From positions 9,303,339 to 9,367,338 of the forward strand of contig NW_004624781.1 of NCBI RefSeq assembly GCF_000247695.1: a DNA stretch of 64,000 nt, written 5' to 3'. Position 1 is the stretch's first letter. Each line of letters opens with the position of its first letter. Shown here piece by piece: positions 11,479-23,694 of the stretch. The stretch comes from Heterocephalus glaber. Taxonomy: Eukaryota > Chordata > Mammalia > Rodentia > Bathyergidae. The notes under the pieces are model-generated. The model made no database searches. It worked only from the letters and a program-made list of their open reading frames with translations, and was not told where the DNA came from. Made by a program: the position numbers and the translations under genes.

Positions 11479-14196
11479 AAAGGTTTCTTCTAGTCTTAGA
11501 TTATTTTTCACCTACCCTACATGCTTTGTGTGTAGAAAACGGGAGTATTTTATACATCTCTTCACATACCAATCTTTTTACAACTTTCAAGTAGTTATTG
11601 CTCTGGTTACATTTAGCTTTAACACAAAATCATGGTATGTTTTAAGGACAGGGTTCAAAAACATTAAGCAGTCTACAGTACTGCAAAAAACGCCACCAAC
11701 TGACAGGAGAAACACAGGCTTGTCTCAATTAACTTATGTTGCTGCTTCTTCCATCTTCTTGTAATGCCCACCAGTGACAAGAACCCTCACCCAGCCTATG
11801 ACAAGGATGGACCCTTTTTCTTTACAGACACTGATCTCATTAGACTCACGGAATGCTGCCACCGGAAGGGACTGATGAGACAGAAGCCTGAACTCATCTT
11901 TCACAGTGAGGAACAGGCCAGTCTAAAGTCTTTGGGAGGAACTTGCACCATGATGGATTGGGAACATGCACAGATTGCTTTTCACAGTGCCACATGCTTT
12001 ATCTGACAATAACTTAAGAGATGATTTTAACAAAAAACGTGGTAAGTCATACGATGAGATCATAACATAAATATAAAATATAGTAGTTTATCAAACTTGA
12101 AGGCTGAAGGGTCAAGATATAAGCATACTTCTGATGGTAATATACATGCATGTTTTAAAGTTTAATTGTAATGAAATAATAAACATATATGAAAGATATT
12201 ATTTCACTTTTTCCACAAAATTTTTATGCTTCTGTAAGATTGGAAATTTCAAAACAATGTAAGTAGACAAACAGAAAATGCACTAACTCAAATGATTCTG
12301 TTTGTCAGCAATACCCTGGTCTGTGTGTCACTGCTCATGACTAGCTGTGGCTTATGCACTAATTTTTTTACCATCTAATTCTAAACTATAAGAAAGTATT
12401 AGCAATCATGGGTCACGATTAAATCTGACAGTTTTGGGCAGAAGTTTCTAATTCCTTAGCCAAAGCTCTACACTAGCTGCTAACAAAAGAAAAAGAGATT
12501 GAACAAGAAGCCAAAGAAACTCATAGGGGAGGGAGACAGGATATTGTTTTCATTCTTCTCTTCTCAACCCAATCCCTTCTTACCAAATCCTGGCAGGAGT
12601 GAGGTGATAATGGACAGAGAAATGAGAAAGTGGCCTGTATCATTTCAAAATGCAATAGCTAACTCTCAAAGAACTATTTTCCATGCAGTACCAAGATTTT
12701 ATTCAGATACATTTAAAAGAGGAAAAAAAGTTTAAAAGTTCCTTCTTGAAAACTGTAAAGATACCCCATCCAAATTCATAAGCAATTAACAATTTACAGT
12801 AGTCACTGACATCTTACAATGGAAGCTTTTCGATTTTTTTGCAATCGATTTTATATTTGTATATGTGGATGAGAATATTATTTTGTAATACATACTACAG
12901 ATAAATATTTCATAGGGTCATAAGAAATGAACTTACAATTCAACTTTTAAGTAGCTCACCCTATATTTCACATCAAAACTTGATCATACATCTTCAGAGG
13001 CTGCCCTTCCACTTTATACATTAAGAAAATATCCATGGTTTATTAAAATAATTATCACCAAGTTCTTCACCAAAATATGCAAAATTATAATGTAAACTGG
13101 GAAGTCCTGCCAGTCCTAACTGTACTAGCAGAAATCTGTGCAACGCTACACATTGGCTAATCCTCTGTGGTTGGTTTTTATCATGATGAGGTGGGATTCC
13201 ACACTTAACCCAGCTTTTGCAAAGCACTTTGAAATCCTCCAGTACTGTCACAGAATGACAAGCAGCACTGTGGTCTGTGTATCTTAATGACACCAAGCCT
13301 ATATTTGATGAACATGATGGTGTGCAGAGCCTTAGCATTTGCCTTGGAAGCCAAGACTTCTTGGTTGAGGAAGATGAGAGCTCCTTGGAAAATGTCCAAA
13401 GGTTCACAACAGGTAAATACCAAGGCACCTAATTAAGCATGCTCGATGCTACAGGTAAGACAGCAAAAAAACACTTCATCACACCTAAAAGGGCTGCTGA
13501 AGAAAACTGTTTCTAAGCTATTTATTGGCTTCTAAACCGTACCTGGCTTCCCAAAGAAAATCCTGAATAACCAAGTAACTAGAAAAAAGCAGATAAGGCA
13601 CATTTAGTTCTTCCTCTAAAGCAATCAAGCACATAATTCCTTTCAGGTTCTCAATTCAATTCAAAATAAGAAAAATCCCCAAACACAAAACTGAACAAAG
13701 GAAAAGGACATATCTCTAGACACAACATATCCAATAATTAGTCACTAAGAATAATGTTAATACTTACATTTAGCCAAAACATGTTGAACAGCAAACAGTT
13801 ACCTGTTCACTTTAGAAAATAGCCAGGTGTAGGATGCTGCCACCTACACTGCCCCAGGCAGATGTCAGGAATCCACCACAGCCCAGAGTCTCTCTTGGCT
13901 CAGACAGAACCTCAGAATTCTGCACAATACAGCATTCCAGGAATCAGTATGGCATTTTTCATCCCAGCCTTGCATATTCCTCAACATACTATGCCAAAAT
14001 CCAGAATCGAGTCTTTAAAGAAAGCCACTTCATGATTACTCTAGACTAAAATGAAATCTTCATTTAAACTATAAAATGGCAATTTATGTCTTATAAGGAC
14101 AGAAAACATAATTGTACACCTAGACATATGCTGTTCCATTGAGATATACAAGCGGTTTTATAGAATAAATGTTTATAGACATCTTCTTAAAAATTT

Positions 14197-14323
14197 GGGC
14201 TGGGCATGGTGGCATATGCCAGTAATCCCAGCACTCAGGAGGCAGAGACAGGAGGATCACCATGAGTTCAAGGCCAGCCTGAACTACATAGCTAGACCCT
14301 GTCTCAAAAAAACAACAAAAAAA
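14197..14323 (+). repeat. B1 SINE
   Basis: GGGCTGGGCATGGTGGCATATG through GACCCTGTCTCAAAAA. Confidence 0.9.
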
Positions 14324-14949
14324 CTGACAGTAAAGAATTTGGCTGTATTCAGCTCTTACAGCCAGTCCAATTCTAACCCACTCACTATACTGTCACTCAT
14401 ACAAATGCTGGGCAGAACACAGACACAAACAGAGCTCCATCTGCTAATTAAAAATGGGCATGAAACTGTTAACAGGCATCTGTTGCATTGTTTGAAGCTA
14501 ATAGGCAGAGACAAAGCTGAAATGGCTCTTTTACGAAACCCTGAGATTTCACTCATTTTCTATTTGGTATTTATGTTAGTGGGGGTTTGGAAGCAGAGAG
14601 TTAAAACAGCTTATTATGTAGACTGAAAGTAGGTGAAATATCTTTCATATTTTAAAACAACCTTTTAGAACTGATTATAAAAAGACATAGTGCATTTTAT
14701 ACAGTGGGGGATAACATTCCTATGTTAAGAATTCAAACTGAACACTTGTAACCTTAACTCGGACATCATCTAATCATCTCTAACTCTATGAAAGAGCAAT
14801 AAATTCATGTAGTGCTTTACAGCTCATATATTCCTTTCGCAATTCATCTATCCATCCATTAATTCATCCAGTTGTGTAGTCACTTAACACATGCCTCAGA
14901 GATTTAAAAGGTGAGTAAGACCTGATTCCTGCCTTTTGGGAACAAACTG

Positions 14950-15100
14950 CAACTCTGAAATGCAGGTACAGTATTATTACACTCATCACAGGTGATGGAA
15001 CTAAAGCCTAGAAGGACAACTCTCAAAGGCCATATACCAATTGCCAGGATGTGAACCCAGATCTGATCCAAACTCACTGCTCTTAACTCAACATGCTAAC
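14950..15100 (-). repeat. MIR (reverse)
   Basis: CATCACAGGTGATGGAACTAAA, GATGTGAACCCAGATCTGATC and CACTGCTCTTAACTC form the reverse complement of the MIR core. Confidence 0.7.
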
Positions 15101-15227
15101 AGACTAACACCGAACATGAACCAGTTTGCTTCCCATACCTGGAAAATGAAAACAATTTAGGACTTTTTCATCCAAACACCAACTCTGATAAAGGATCACT
15201 TTTAAAATATAACTACCATACACCCTC

Positions 15228-15325
15228 TTTTTTTTTTTTTTTTTCTTTTTTGGTACTGGAGATTGAACTCAGGTCCTTCCGCTTGCAAGGCAGAGGTTGG
15301 AACCACTGAGCTAAATCCCCGGCCC
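15228..15325 (-). repeat. ID-type SINE (GGTACC family)
   Basis: T-run, GGTACTGGAGATTGAAC, CCACTGAGCTAAATCCCCGGCCC. Confidence 0.85.
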
Positions 15326-16663
15326 AATATACCTTTGATCATGCCTGGTCTGCAAGCCGGCAGTTTACAAGCCTCATCGAGCCACAAATATCTGTGTCTG
15401 GCCCTCACATTGTTTTCTTCTTCTTCGTTTTAACTCCCCATAAATTTGGGATTTCATGCGAAATTTTCACTATACCTTGAAATGAGATTTCCCAGCATGT
15501 TGACACCATGGTAAAGTGATACTGAAATGTTCCCTTAGAGAGGGAACATACTGCCTGGTTTGTCCAAGTCTACACCACCTTCTACTGCCTCGTATTTGGG
15601 GGCCATGTCCCTTATTCATGTCCCTCATTCATGGCTCCTACTTGGTCTGTTTTGAGTTTGCACTTCTGACCTAGGCCAGAACAATCAATAATCTTACCCT
15701 ACACTTCCTTTTTCAGCTTTCCACGGCTACTTACATTTCAGAAGCTCAGTGATCTGACACTCTGTAGTATCACTGACTATCTCAAATCCACTTCCCACCC
15801 TCACTCATCCTATGAAAACTTTCCTGCAAAATTTTCCCAAATAACAACTGTAACCCCCACGGGAGAGCTGATCTCTAGAGCGGAGCTGTAAGCAGGCAGG
15901 CAGCGCTCAGCCAGAGGCAGCCTCCTCAGGCCATGCCAGCAGCTCCCCATTTGGGCTCTACAGTTCTTTTCAGATTCAGTTCTGGGAGTCACCGCAAAAA
16001 TCAACTGCTACATTTCTCCTTGTCTTCAAAGGCTAGACTTATTTCTCTTTTACACAATAACCAAACCTATTCCCCCTCCAGCTTTTCTCAGTGGATCCAA
16101 ACAATGTTGCTGTTGTTGCCAAGAGAACCCCCTCCCTGATTTGAGGCCCGTGGAACAGCTCGTGGAGCTCTTTAAAGTTCACTTATTCTCAAGGCAGGGA
16201 TCTGTCTTGAATCCAAGACTCAGTTTCCTTTGCCCAGCTTGAATTTGTAGAAAGCCTTCTTCCATTCACGAGAACACTGGTTGCGGGGGTGGGTTTAACC
16301 CTTAATCATTCAGTAATAAATTCCACTTTTTCTGAACTAGTGTTGCTATCAAAGCTATCACTTACATGGGAGATCTACTGACAGCTTACAACAAACACAA
16401 TGGCATTAAAATAGGGCTTTATGCACAAAATGTTCAATTTGAACGTGCATGTTCCTTGAATATTTTTGTTTGAAAAGTTGAAACCAGGAAAACAACTATG
16501 AAAATTAAAATCATCCTACTCTACATATCTGGATTATGCTCAGCCAAATGTTGATATCATCTTGGATAAAAATGTAAATATGACAGAGCTTGTTTTTCAG
16601 TCAATAAGGCTTGATAAAAAGCTTTGAAATGTTACCAACCAAAAACAGTTTTTAATTTTAAAC

Positions 16664-16875
16664 AAGGGTGAACAAACTTTTTCTACAAAGAACCAGTTAG
16701 TAAATATTTTTTTAGCTTTGTGGGGCACATATGGTCTCTGTTGCACATTCTTCATTGTTTTGTTTTATTTTAAAAATATCCTTTGAAAATATAAGAAGCA
16801 TTCTTAGCCTGTAGATTGTACAAAAAACAGGCTGCAGGCCACAACTGGCCCACGGGCTATGGTGTGCTAACTCTA
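16664..16875 (+). mobile_element. hAT-type (MER1 group) DNA transposon relic
   Basis: GTGAACAAACTTTTTCTACAAAG at the left and GGCCCACGGGCTATGGTGTG at the right correspond to the terminal regions of a common MER1-group hAT element, with TTAGTAAATATTTTTTTAGC and AAAAACAGGC between them. Confidence 0.65.
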
Positions 16876-17887
16876 ATTTTTAAGGAAAGAGAACCCAAGA
16901 AAAATATGGCATGATGCAGAACAAAATGTCTATAATTGTTCTGGTGAGACTAAGCTGAAATAATTACCAACATGCGGCTATTAAAACGGTTTCATTAGTT
17001 ATTTTGCACGTGGAAGGAATTTTAATGGCAGAACGTACTTTGATCTCCTAACCTGAAACTACAAACACACACAAAAGAGGGCAAAGGACAGCCATGTGCT
17101 GAGTTCTCCCAGTATAAACCCTTATAATGCTCTAAGCCATTGTATGAACACTACTTCTCCACACAGACATGGCTAATCAAAGTGGAAGCATCTCAACTTT
17201 CCTCACACAGAAACATATGTGCACAATCTAATTTCTCCCTAGAAAATGTGGTGACTTGAATTATGGAGATGATCAGACTGACTGGAATTAGCAGCATCTC
17301 ATTGTGAAAAGTGACACAGACTTGGATTGGGGATTTTACCAGAGGCTCTGCCACAACCAACTGTGTGATTCTGAGACATCAACTAAGCCTTCATTTTTTT
17401 CACATGTGAAGCTGGAACAGGGCATAAAATAGGTAATTCCTAAGACTTTCTGCTGTCAAACTATGACTACACTAAATAATGAAACCACTCAGGAAATACC
17501 TAACAGGAAGAAGGGGGCAGGGCAGGGGAGAGACGACAAAGGGAACACATTTAGGTTGTCCTTCTGGAGGACAGAGCTGGCTTATCTTTTTGTCCTACCA
17601 GCACCTTGTTCCATTTTAACATGTCAGTATCCCCTCTCATCAATATTAAAATAAGTCCACATCAGATAGGAGATAAATATATAGTTAACTGTATTATCAT
17701 TCCCGTTATCTTAATATTATATTTTATAGGCATTTAATTAAATGCTAATTATGATTATATAAGGGGGCTCTTGGAGCCAATAGATAATTTCTCAATATCT
17801 GAACTGAGTCTGGCTGGCCCGAGGCACTAGGTCTATAATTTCAAGTAGATAAAAATATCCTTATTCCATGATTAACAAATATTATCT

Positions 17888-18014
17888 AGCCGGGCCTGGT
17901 GGCACATGCCTGTAATCCCAGCACTCAGGAGGCTGAGGCAGGAGGATTGCCATGAGTTTGAGGTCAGCCTGAACTACATAGCGAGACCTTGTCTCAAAAA
18001 AACAAACAAACAAA
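17888..18014 (+). repeat. B1 SINE
   Basis: GCCGGGCCTGGTGGCACATGC through CGAGACCTTGTCTCAAAAAA. Confidence 0.9.
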
Positions 18015-18951
18015 TCTACCTTTACCACCACAAAGAGCAGAAAGGAAATGAGAGGGATCAGAATGGCAAGACCTTAGAGAGGTGAGAAGAAAGTATCTGT
18101 GAGACAAATGTATCCAGAAAAAAAAACAAGTAATTGTCTCTTCCTTTCATGATGACAGAACTCCTACTCAAACAGTGTCTATAGATGGCAGGCTCCCATT
18201 TTTAAAACAACCTAAATTTTTAAAAAGGCAAATCAAGACTTAGAAGGTATCTTTATGGGAAGAAACAAGACAGGCGTACATACATAACTACCAAAACACA
18301 CACACAAACCCCAGGCATTAAGAAATGGATCTTCCCTGCGACAGAGCTTATCAAGTTTTGTCAGCAACGCTAGGGCAGACCTTGTAGAAACCCAGTCACA
18401 GAAAAGCCTAGGAATTTACACACATAGGTACTTCAAGATACAATTATGACTGTGGAAGAGACAGGCCACAAGGGTCACCTCAACAGCTTCAGATCACCTG
18501 GGGATGGGTGCAGGGCTTGGGGGAGGTGACCCTGCTGCTAGAGATGTGAACATTGCCAGTCTATGTTTACAGTCAGTGAAGAGTCTGGAAAATTTCACCA
18601 GAATGGCATTAACATTCAGCTAATTTCCTCAGCTTAATTTCAACTGCAAAGCATTAGGTTTCAGATATATAAATTCTTCTGCTGTCTGAAAGCAGTGTGC
18701 TACCACTTCCTGTAGAAGCTCAGGGGCTAAATAAGAGGCATGGCATTTCCCCTCCTCCATGTCAACTGTTCACAGCTTCTTTTTAACCACATCCCACCAC
18801 ACAAAAAAATATGAAAACCAAGATGTCCCATGAGATTCACTCCATTTAATGTCTACCTCCTAAACTGTTACAAGATACTGCTTTGCATATCTTAAGAGCT
18901 GTAAGCCTTCAAACTCATTTCGTGATTTAAAAAATGAAATCTACTTAGAGT

Positions 18952-19234
18952 TTGGGACACTGCTAAGTGGTAAGCACTTGCTAGCTTGCTTGAGGCCCCG
19001 GATTCAATCTCCATTAAGGAGGTGGGAGGGTTGGGATTCGCTCAAGAATAATTCTAAGCTCCCCAGTATGAAATAATAATAATAATAATAATAATTATTA
19101 TTATTATTATTATTATTCTAAGCCTTCAGAATGAAAACCATTTTTTAATTATTTATTTATTGGGTCTGGTATTGAACCCAGAGCCTCACACAACGCTAAT
19201 CATGTACTATACCACTGAGCTACACCTCCTGCCC
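18952..19234. repeat. ID (+), AAT/ATT palindromic repeat, ID (-)
   Basis: An ID-like unit at 18,952-19,025 (+) and another at 19,161-19,234 (-) flank (AAT)n(ATT)n at 19,072-19,117. The two SINEs face each other. Confidence 0.7.
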
Positions 19235-20529
19235 GAAAAATAATTTTAAAAGATAGCAGATACCCTTACAGAATATATGGGACAAAAATTAAATGAAAAA
19301 AGAGAACTAATAAAAGTATTACAAACAAGCAAAAACTCATCTGAGGAACTTAACAGGAACAGAATCAGTGCAATCTACTCACTTTCAAGGCAGGAGGACA
19401 CTTGGGGGAGGGGTCACACAAAGAGGATACAGTCCACCCACTCGTTAGAAATTATCCTTTCCCATCTCCATGGCAGTTTGCATTCAACAGTGAAAAAGAG
19501 ATAGCTGGGGTTTTTAAATTAGTACCAGTGTCAAAAATTAACGCCCTTTAGTTGCTATACCAGCTCCCACCAAATCTTTTAGAAATACACTTGAGAGATG
19601 ACATTTAAAATCCGCTTCCTCAGAAAAGAAAAAGTCCCACTCAAGACTGACTGCCAAGAACTTGGAACTCAAACTTCCCTAAGCTAGATATCATACTGGG
19701 GTTTTAGGCCATTCAATCTGTATGAAAGAGATTAGAACAGTCAAATGAAATCCTTTTCCCAATACTTGAATCAAAAAGTGCTTTATATCCAAATATTCTG
19801 TTTTTAAAAAGATAATATCCTTAAAACACAAATATTTAAACACTCTTATTACTAAAGAACTAGCCCTCTATTATTTCTCAACCCAGAAATTCATGGTGAA
19901 ATAAATACACTGTACGAATCATTTGAAAGATACCTAAATAAGCTACTATTAAAAGCCAGAAACATCAAACAACCCAAAACTAAGATTCTTAAGATATTTA
20001 ATCAACTCCAACTATTAAAAAAGTTAAAGTCACTTCTACAGGCAGTTTAAAGGCAGTTCTGATTTGCTTTTCCGTTCATGGTAATTACACATCTTGTTAC
20101 CTGACACGGTGTCTTTCACTACAAATGTAGGAAGGACAGCTCCCAGGCAAGATCAGAAAAACTATTGAATCAACTGGAAGAAATGAGGGAAGAGATATCA
20201 CATGTTGTGATATATTTAAGCAATAATTAGAATCAAAGCAAAATACACTGGGAGGCAGGCAGAATTCAAGATCAATTTCTTGGCTTAGAAGTTATAAAAC
20301 ATTCAAGCTCAATAATTTTAAAAGATGAAAAAGTCTTGTTCCTCAGGAGATGGTAATAAAGGAGTGAACCATATTTTCTTGACATCACTCCCAAAAGTCA
20401 CCAACCCCCTTAACACCCGTTAACAACGCATGGAACAACTTAACACTCCATAGACATTATTCCATCATTAGTCACTTTTTGCTTTCTCCTGCACTTGATC
20501 CAAGAGAAGTAAAGAGGAAATTTGGTCAC

Positions 20530-21060
20530 CAGTGGTCCTAGTTACTGGGGAAAGTCTGCACCCCACTGCTTTCCACTTCCTCTCCCCTTTCCATCTTCGG
20601 TCTTCCCTACTTACCCTCTTTACTACAAATGCAGCTTCCCCTTTTCCTTTCTACCTCACATCCAGCTCTCCTTTACTTTCTCCACCAAGTATCCTCATGC
20701 CTCCCTCTGTTCCCCTGAACCCTTTCCCACCCGCAATTTTATTCTGCCCTCTCTCATGTCGTCTCCGTCCGGACCTCCTTGTGGCCAGTGCCCCCTCACT
20801 CCTCACCTCCGGTCATTCATCCCCTCAGTTCCCATCCGATTGCTTGGTCTCCTCTCTTGTCCCTTGTGTCCTCTGTCCCTTTACTTCACGTCCCTCTCCT
20901 ACTCCAACCCATTTCCCCCCTCACATTTCCTTTCTCTTTGCTATCTTTTAACCATTTTCGCATCCACTACCCCCATCTCTCTCCCCAAGAGATTTCCTGT
21001 GTCCCCCCCACTTTGTCCCTCTGGGACCCCTCCTTGTCAGCCCGGAGCCGCTGTCTCTCC
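20530..21060. repeat. long pyrimidine-rich tract just downstream of RAB8B exon 1
   Basis: Roughly 530 bp that is overwhelmingly C and T on the plus strand, so the RAB8B transcript would be purine-rich here. It yields long spurious plus-strand frames rich in P, S, L and F, including one of 307 codons that also crosses exon 1 antisense. No real coding signal is present. Confidence 0.7.
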
Positions 21061-21300
21061 AGTACCCCTAGTCCCTGTTCCTCTGCTTCCTCTTCTTTGC
21101 CCCCAAGTTCCCCCTCCACCCGCAGCCTCGTGTCCCCGCCCGCCCCTCCCTCACGCCTTCGCCTCTTCCACTGCGCTCGCCTTCCTGCGGCCCCGAGGTC
21201 CCCTCTCCCCAGCGCGGAGCCCTCGCTCGCCCTCGCTCAGGCCCCCTGGAACCCGCCCCCGACCTCGCACCCCCGTCCTGGGCCGCCGCCTCTCCCTCAC

Positions 21301-21424
21301 CGATGGTGGAGATGAAGGTGGTGTTGAAGGCGTCCTCGGAGAAGCGGAACAGGAGGCAGGTTTTGCCCACGCCCGAGTCGCCGATCAGCAGCAGCTTGAA
21401 CAGATAGTCGTACGTCTTCGCCAT
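21301..21424 (-). CDS. RAB8B: RAB8B first coding exon (Rab GTPase N-terminus)
   Basis: Small GTPase of the Rab8 subfamily, which in GTP form directs exocytic vesicles and recycling cargo to the plasma membrane. The exon encodes the first 41 residues and one base of codon 42. It starts [18 protein letters not shown], with the P-loop GDSGVGKT at about residues 15-22 and the switch I end FISTI near residue 40. After the P-loop it has CLLFRF and DAFNTTF. By my recollection of the paralogues this matches RAB8B, whereas RAB8A has CVLFRF and DAFNSTF. A consensus donor GTGAGG follows directly at 21,300 on the minus strand. The ATG is embedded in a CpG island and agrees with the family start. The divergent RPS27L and then LACTB confirm the human 15q22 order. 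The remaining exons lie left of position 1: I looked for exon 2 and did not find it. Longer minus-strand frames here simply read through the exon into UTR and intron. Confidence 0.96.
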
Positions 21425-21600
21425 CTTCTCGCTCCGGCCCTCTGACCGGGGAGCGAGAGGAGGCGACGGAGAGAGCGCGGAGGGGGCTGCGAGCTGGGGG
21501 GCGTGCCCGCTGAGCCGCGCGCGAGCCCCGCCCCTCTCCCCGCCCCGGCCCTCGCGACCAATCCCCGGAGACTTCATCATCTCCGCCCGCGCCCCGGGCT

Positions 21601-21626
21601 TCATGGGACTTGTAGTTCCTTCCGGG
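21601..21626 (-). promoter_or_regulatory. ETS site next to an ACTACAA (ZNF143-type) element
   Basis: On the minus strand, which is the RAB8B sense strand, the order is CCGGAAG (21,625-21,619) followed closely by ACTACAAGTCCC (21,616-21,605). ACTACAANTCCC is the core of the SBS/ZNF143 promoter element and CCGGAAG is an ETS/GABP core. The pair sits about 190 bp upstream of the RAB8B ATG, where such elements occur in housekeeping promoters. Binding is inferred. Confidence 0.6.
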
Positions 21627-22231
21627 AACGTCGGGCGTGCCGGGTGCGGACTGTCCGTGGAGTGCCCAGCGGTTGAAAGATCTGCTCAGGGTCTTGTGAC
21701 CCGGTCGACTATACCTTTCCAAACGAACAGGGAAGGGGGACCTCCTTTCGAGCTCTGCCCGTCGCGCCGCCGGAACTTAAAACTTCGTTGTTTCTTTGTT
21801 TGCAGGAGCCTTCAAATCCAGGACCTCGGAGTCTGAGTCGCTCAGCTTCTGCATCTCTTCCGCCGGGACCGGAGCCGGGACCGGAGCCGGGACGCTTTCT
21901 CGGGAGCCTGGAGACCGTCTGCAGGGCATTCACTGGCTTCTCTTCCAGTTTCTGCCCAGCAACATCCCATCAGCCCCCTCCCGCAGCCTCTCAGTTACGG
22001 AGCTGACAAAGAATGATTACCATGATGACTCGTGCCTCCTTCCTGCCACACGGACCACGGCCACGCGCGATGACTATTTAGAGAATCTGCTGCGCAGACC
22101 TCGTCCCTCTCCCCGCAGGAGGAAGGATTTTTTAAATCTAGGAAGGCTTGTGCTACAGCTCTGTGTTCTGTAAAAAAGCAAGCATCATCTGAGGTGGGAA
22201 ATTTGGCCATGGGAATGTAGAGAGTAAGATT

Positions 22232-22400
22232 TGGATGTAATCTTGGCGAGGCGCTTAACCACTGTGACCGATCACGCAGGCTCTGTGGAACTCAGTTTTC
22301 TCATCTGTAAAGTGAATATAAAACAAGTTACTTCATAGGATTGTAGTGAAAAGTAAATACCAAAAGTGAAAGCATTTCGAACCGGTACAGCCCTGTGAGT
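22232..22400 (+). repeat. MIR
   Basis: GGCGCTTAACCACTGTGACC and CTCAGTTTTCTCATCTGTAAA, the conserved MIR 3' core, upstream of RAB8B. Confidence 0.7.
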
Positions 22401-22701
22401 GGTACCCAAGCAGTGAGTGCTGTTTATATTCATCACCTCTCAGTAGGCACTCATTTAACAAGTGACAAATGGAGGGAGGAAGCAGCCTTGTCTTATACTC
22501 TTATACGCGATTTAAGGGGTTTACATTCAGGTAATGTGGAAGGAATAGCCAAGAGGACTAGGCACCTCTCTCCATCAGAGCCCCCTGTCTCCCAAGAATC
22601 ACTTCTCCTTCTCGGTTTTAATTCCTAATATGTCAAATATCAGCAGCTAAAAACCACACGCACACACACACCAAAAAAACCCACGAATAAAAAGCTCTTT
22701 G

Positions 22702-22848
22702 AGCCAGGTGTGGTGGCGCATGCCTGTAAAGCCAGCACTCAAGAGGCTGAAGCAGGACTACAAGTTTGAGGTCAGCCTGGGCTGCATAGTGAGTTCAAGG
22801 CCAGCCTGAACTATCTAACAATACCTTATCTCAAAAAATAAAACAAAG
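22702..22848 (+). repeat. B1 SINE
   Basis: GCCAGGTGTGGTGGCGCATGC, with an internal duplication GGTCAGCCTGGGC / GGCCAGCCTGAAC. Confidence 0.9.
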
Positions 22849-23029
22849 CAAATACCTCAATGAAGTTTAAGAGGATAAAGGGGTCGTGAGATCAAAACAT
22901 TTGAGAATCACTCAGACATTTACCTTACATATAAGGAAACACCTGCTGGAATATTAGAAGTTGTTTAAGGGAACCAGTGGACTGAACCATTCACGCAATA
23001 CAAAAAAAAACGAAGAGTTGAACAAATTA

Positions 23030-23514
23030 GCAGCCCCAACCCCATCCCCAGTCCTGGAGATTAAACCCAGGTCCTTTGCCTCCCAGCCCTTTTTCTTTTT
23101 GAGGCTGTCACTATTGCTATTAACTGAATATCTAATTTCTAAAGCTCTAATGATGTCAAAGTCAGGCTAACGAGGGATTCTGCCCTGTAGCACAGGCTGA
23201 GACGCTTTACCCAAGCCAGGCTTTAGGCAAGCTTCGTGTGTGTGTGTGTGTGTGTGTCTGAAAATTTAACTCAGGGCCTTTGCCCTACATCTCCCTCCCG
23301 TTTTTTGTTTTTTTTTTTGGTTCCAGGGATCAAACTTGGGACCTTTCGCTTGCGAGGCAAGTGGCGGAAGCACTGAGCTAAATCCCCAGCCCCTGCCCTT
23401 TTTTATTATGAGACAAAGTCACTACATTGCCCATGTTGGACTCAAACTTGTGATCCTCCTGCCTCAGCCTCCCAGAGTGCTGGGATCACAGACATGCTGC
23501 ACCATACTCAGCTT
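23030..23514 (-). repeat. nested minus-strand ID and B1 SINEs
   Basis: ID piece at 23,036-23,090, (GT)n plus ID piece at 23,237-23,300, a GGTACC-type ID at 23,301-23,394, and B1 at 23,399-23,514. The 23,237-23,300 piece and the B1 look like one old B1+ID dimer split by the 23,301 element. Confidence 0.7.
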
Positions 23515-23607
23515 AGGCAAGGTTCTGAACTTGGCTTCAGACAGTCAGCAAGTGTGGGCATCTCAGTTCTAGTCCTTTGTCCTCATTTGTAGAAATGAAG
23601 AGGGAGG

Positions 23608-23694
23608 GGCCGGGGATTTAGCTCAGTGGTTTTGCTGCCTGCTACACAAGCTCAAGGACCTGAGTTCAAACTCTAGTACCAAAAAAAAAGAAAA
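23608..23694 (+). repeat. ID-type SINE with target duplication
   Basis: GGCCGGGGATTTAGCTCAGTGG to CTCTAGTACC plus A-tail. Flanked by GAAGAGGGAGG at 23,597-23,607 and 23,695-23,705. Confidence 0.92.

Larger units (their letters stand above)
1..21300 (-). other. RAB8B: RAB8B intron 1 (3' part outside window)
   Basis: About 21 kb downstream of the RAB8B exon 1 donor, made mostly of L1, B1, ID, MIR and hAT sequence listed separately. Stretches 6,080-6,980, 7,060-7,990, 9,040-9,825, 9,980-11,425, 11,480-14,195, 15,330-16,660, 16,880-17,885 and 18,020-18,950 carry no gene and no repeat I can name. Open frames there are short and have no recognisable domain. Intron status is inferred from the exon 1 donor and from human gene structure. 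Confidence 0.8.
21050..21660. promoter_or_regulatory. RAB8B: CpG island promoter of RAB8B
   Basis: GC-rich, CpG-dense segment covering RAB8B exon 1, its 5' UTR and the upstream 200 bp. No TATA box is apparent. GC-box-like sequence (CCCCGCCCC) lies near 21,538-21,546. The exact transcription start cannot be read from the sequence; it should lie between the ATG at 21,424 and about 21,620. Confidence 0.8.

Noticed and set aside
13021..13428. 135-codon minus-strand open frame ending near an AATAAA
   Set aside because: I considered a processed pseudogene or 3' exon, but there is no recognisable family, no A-tail and no flanking duplication. Could be chance.
20522..21445. 307-codon plus-strand open frame
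   Set aside because: Runs through a C/T-rich tract and antisense across RAB8B exon 1; composition is P/S/L-rich with no domain. It is a by-product of base skew.
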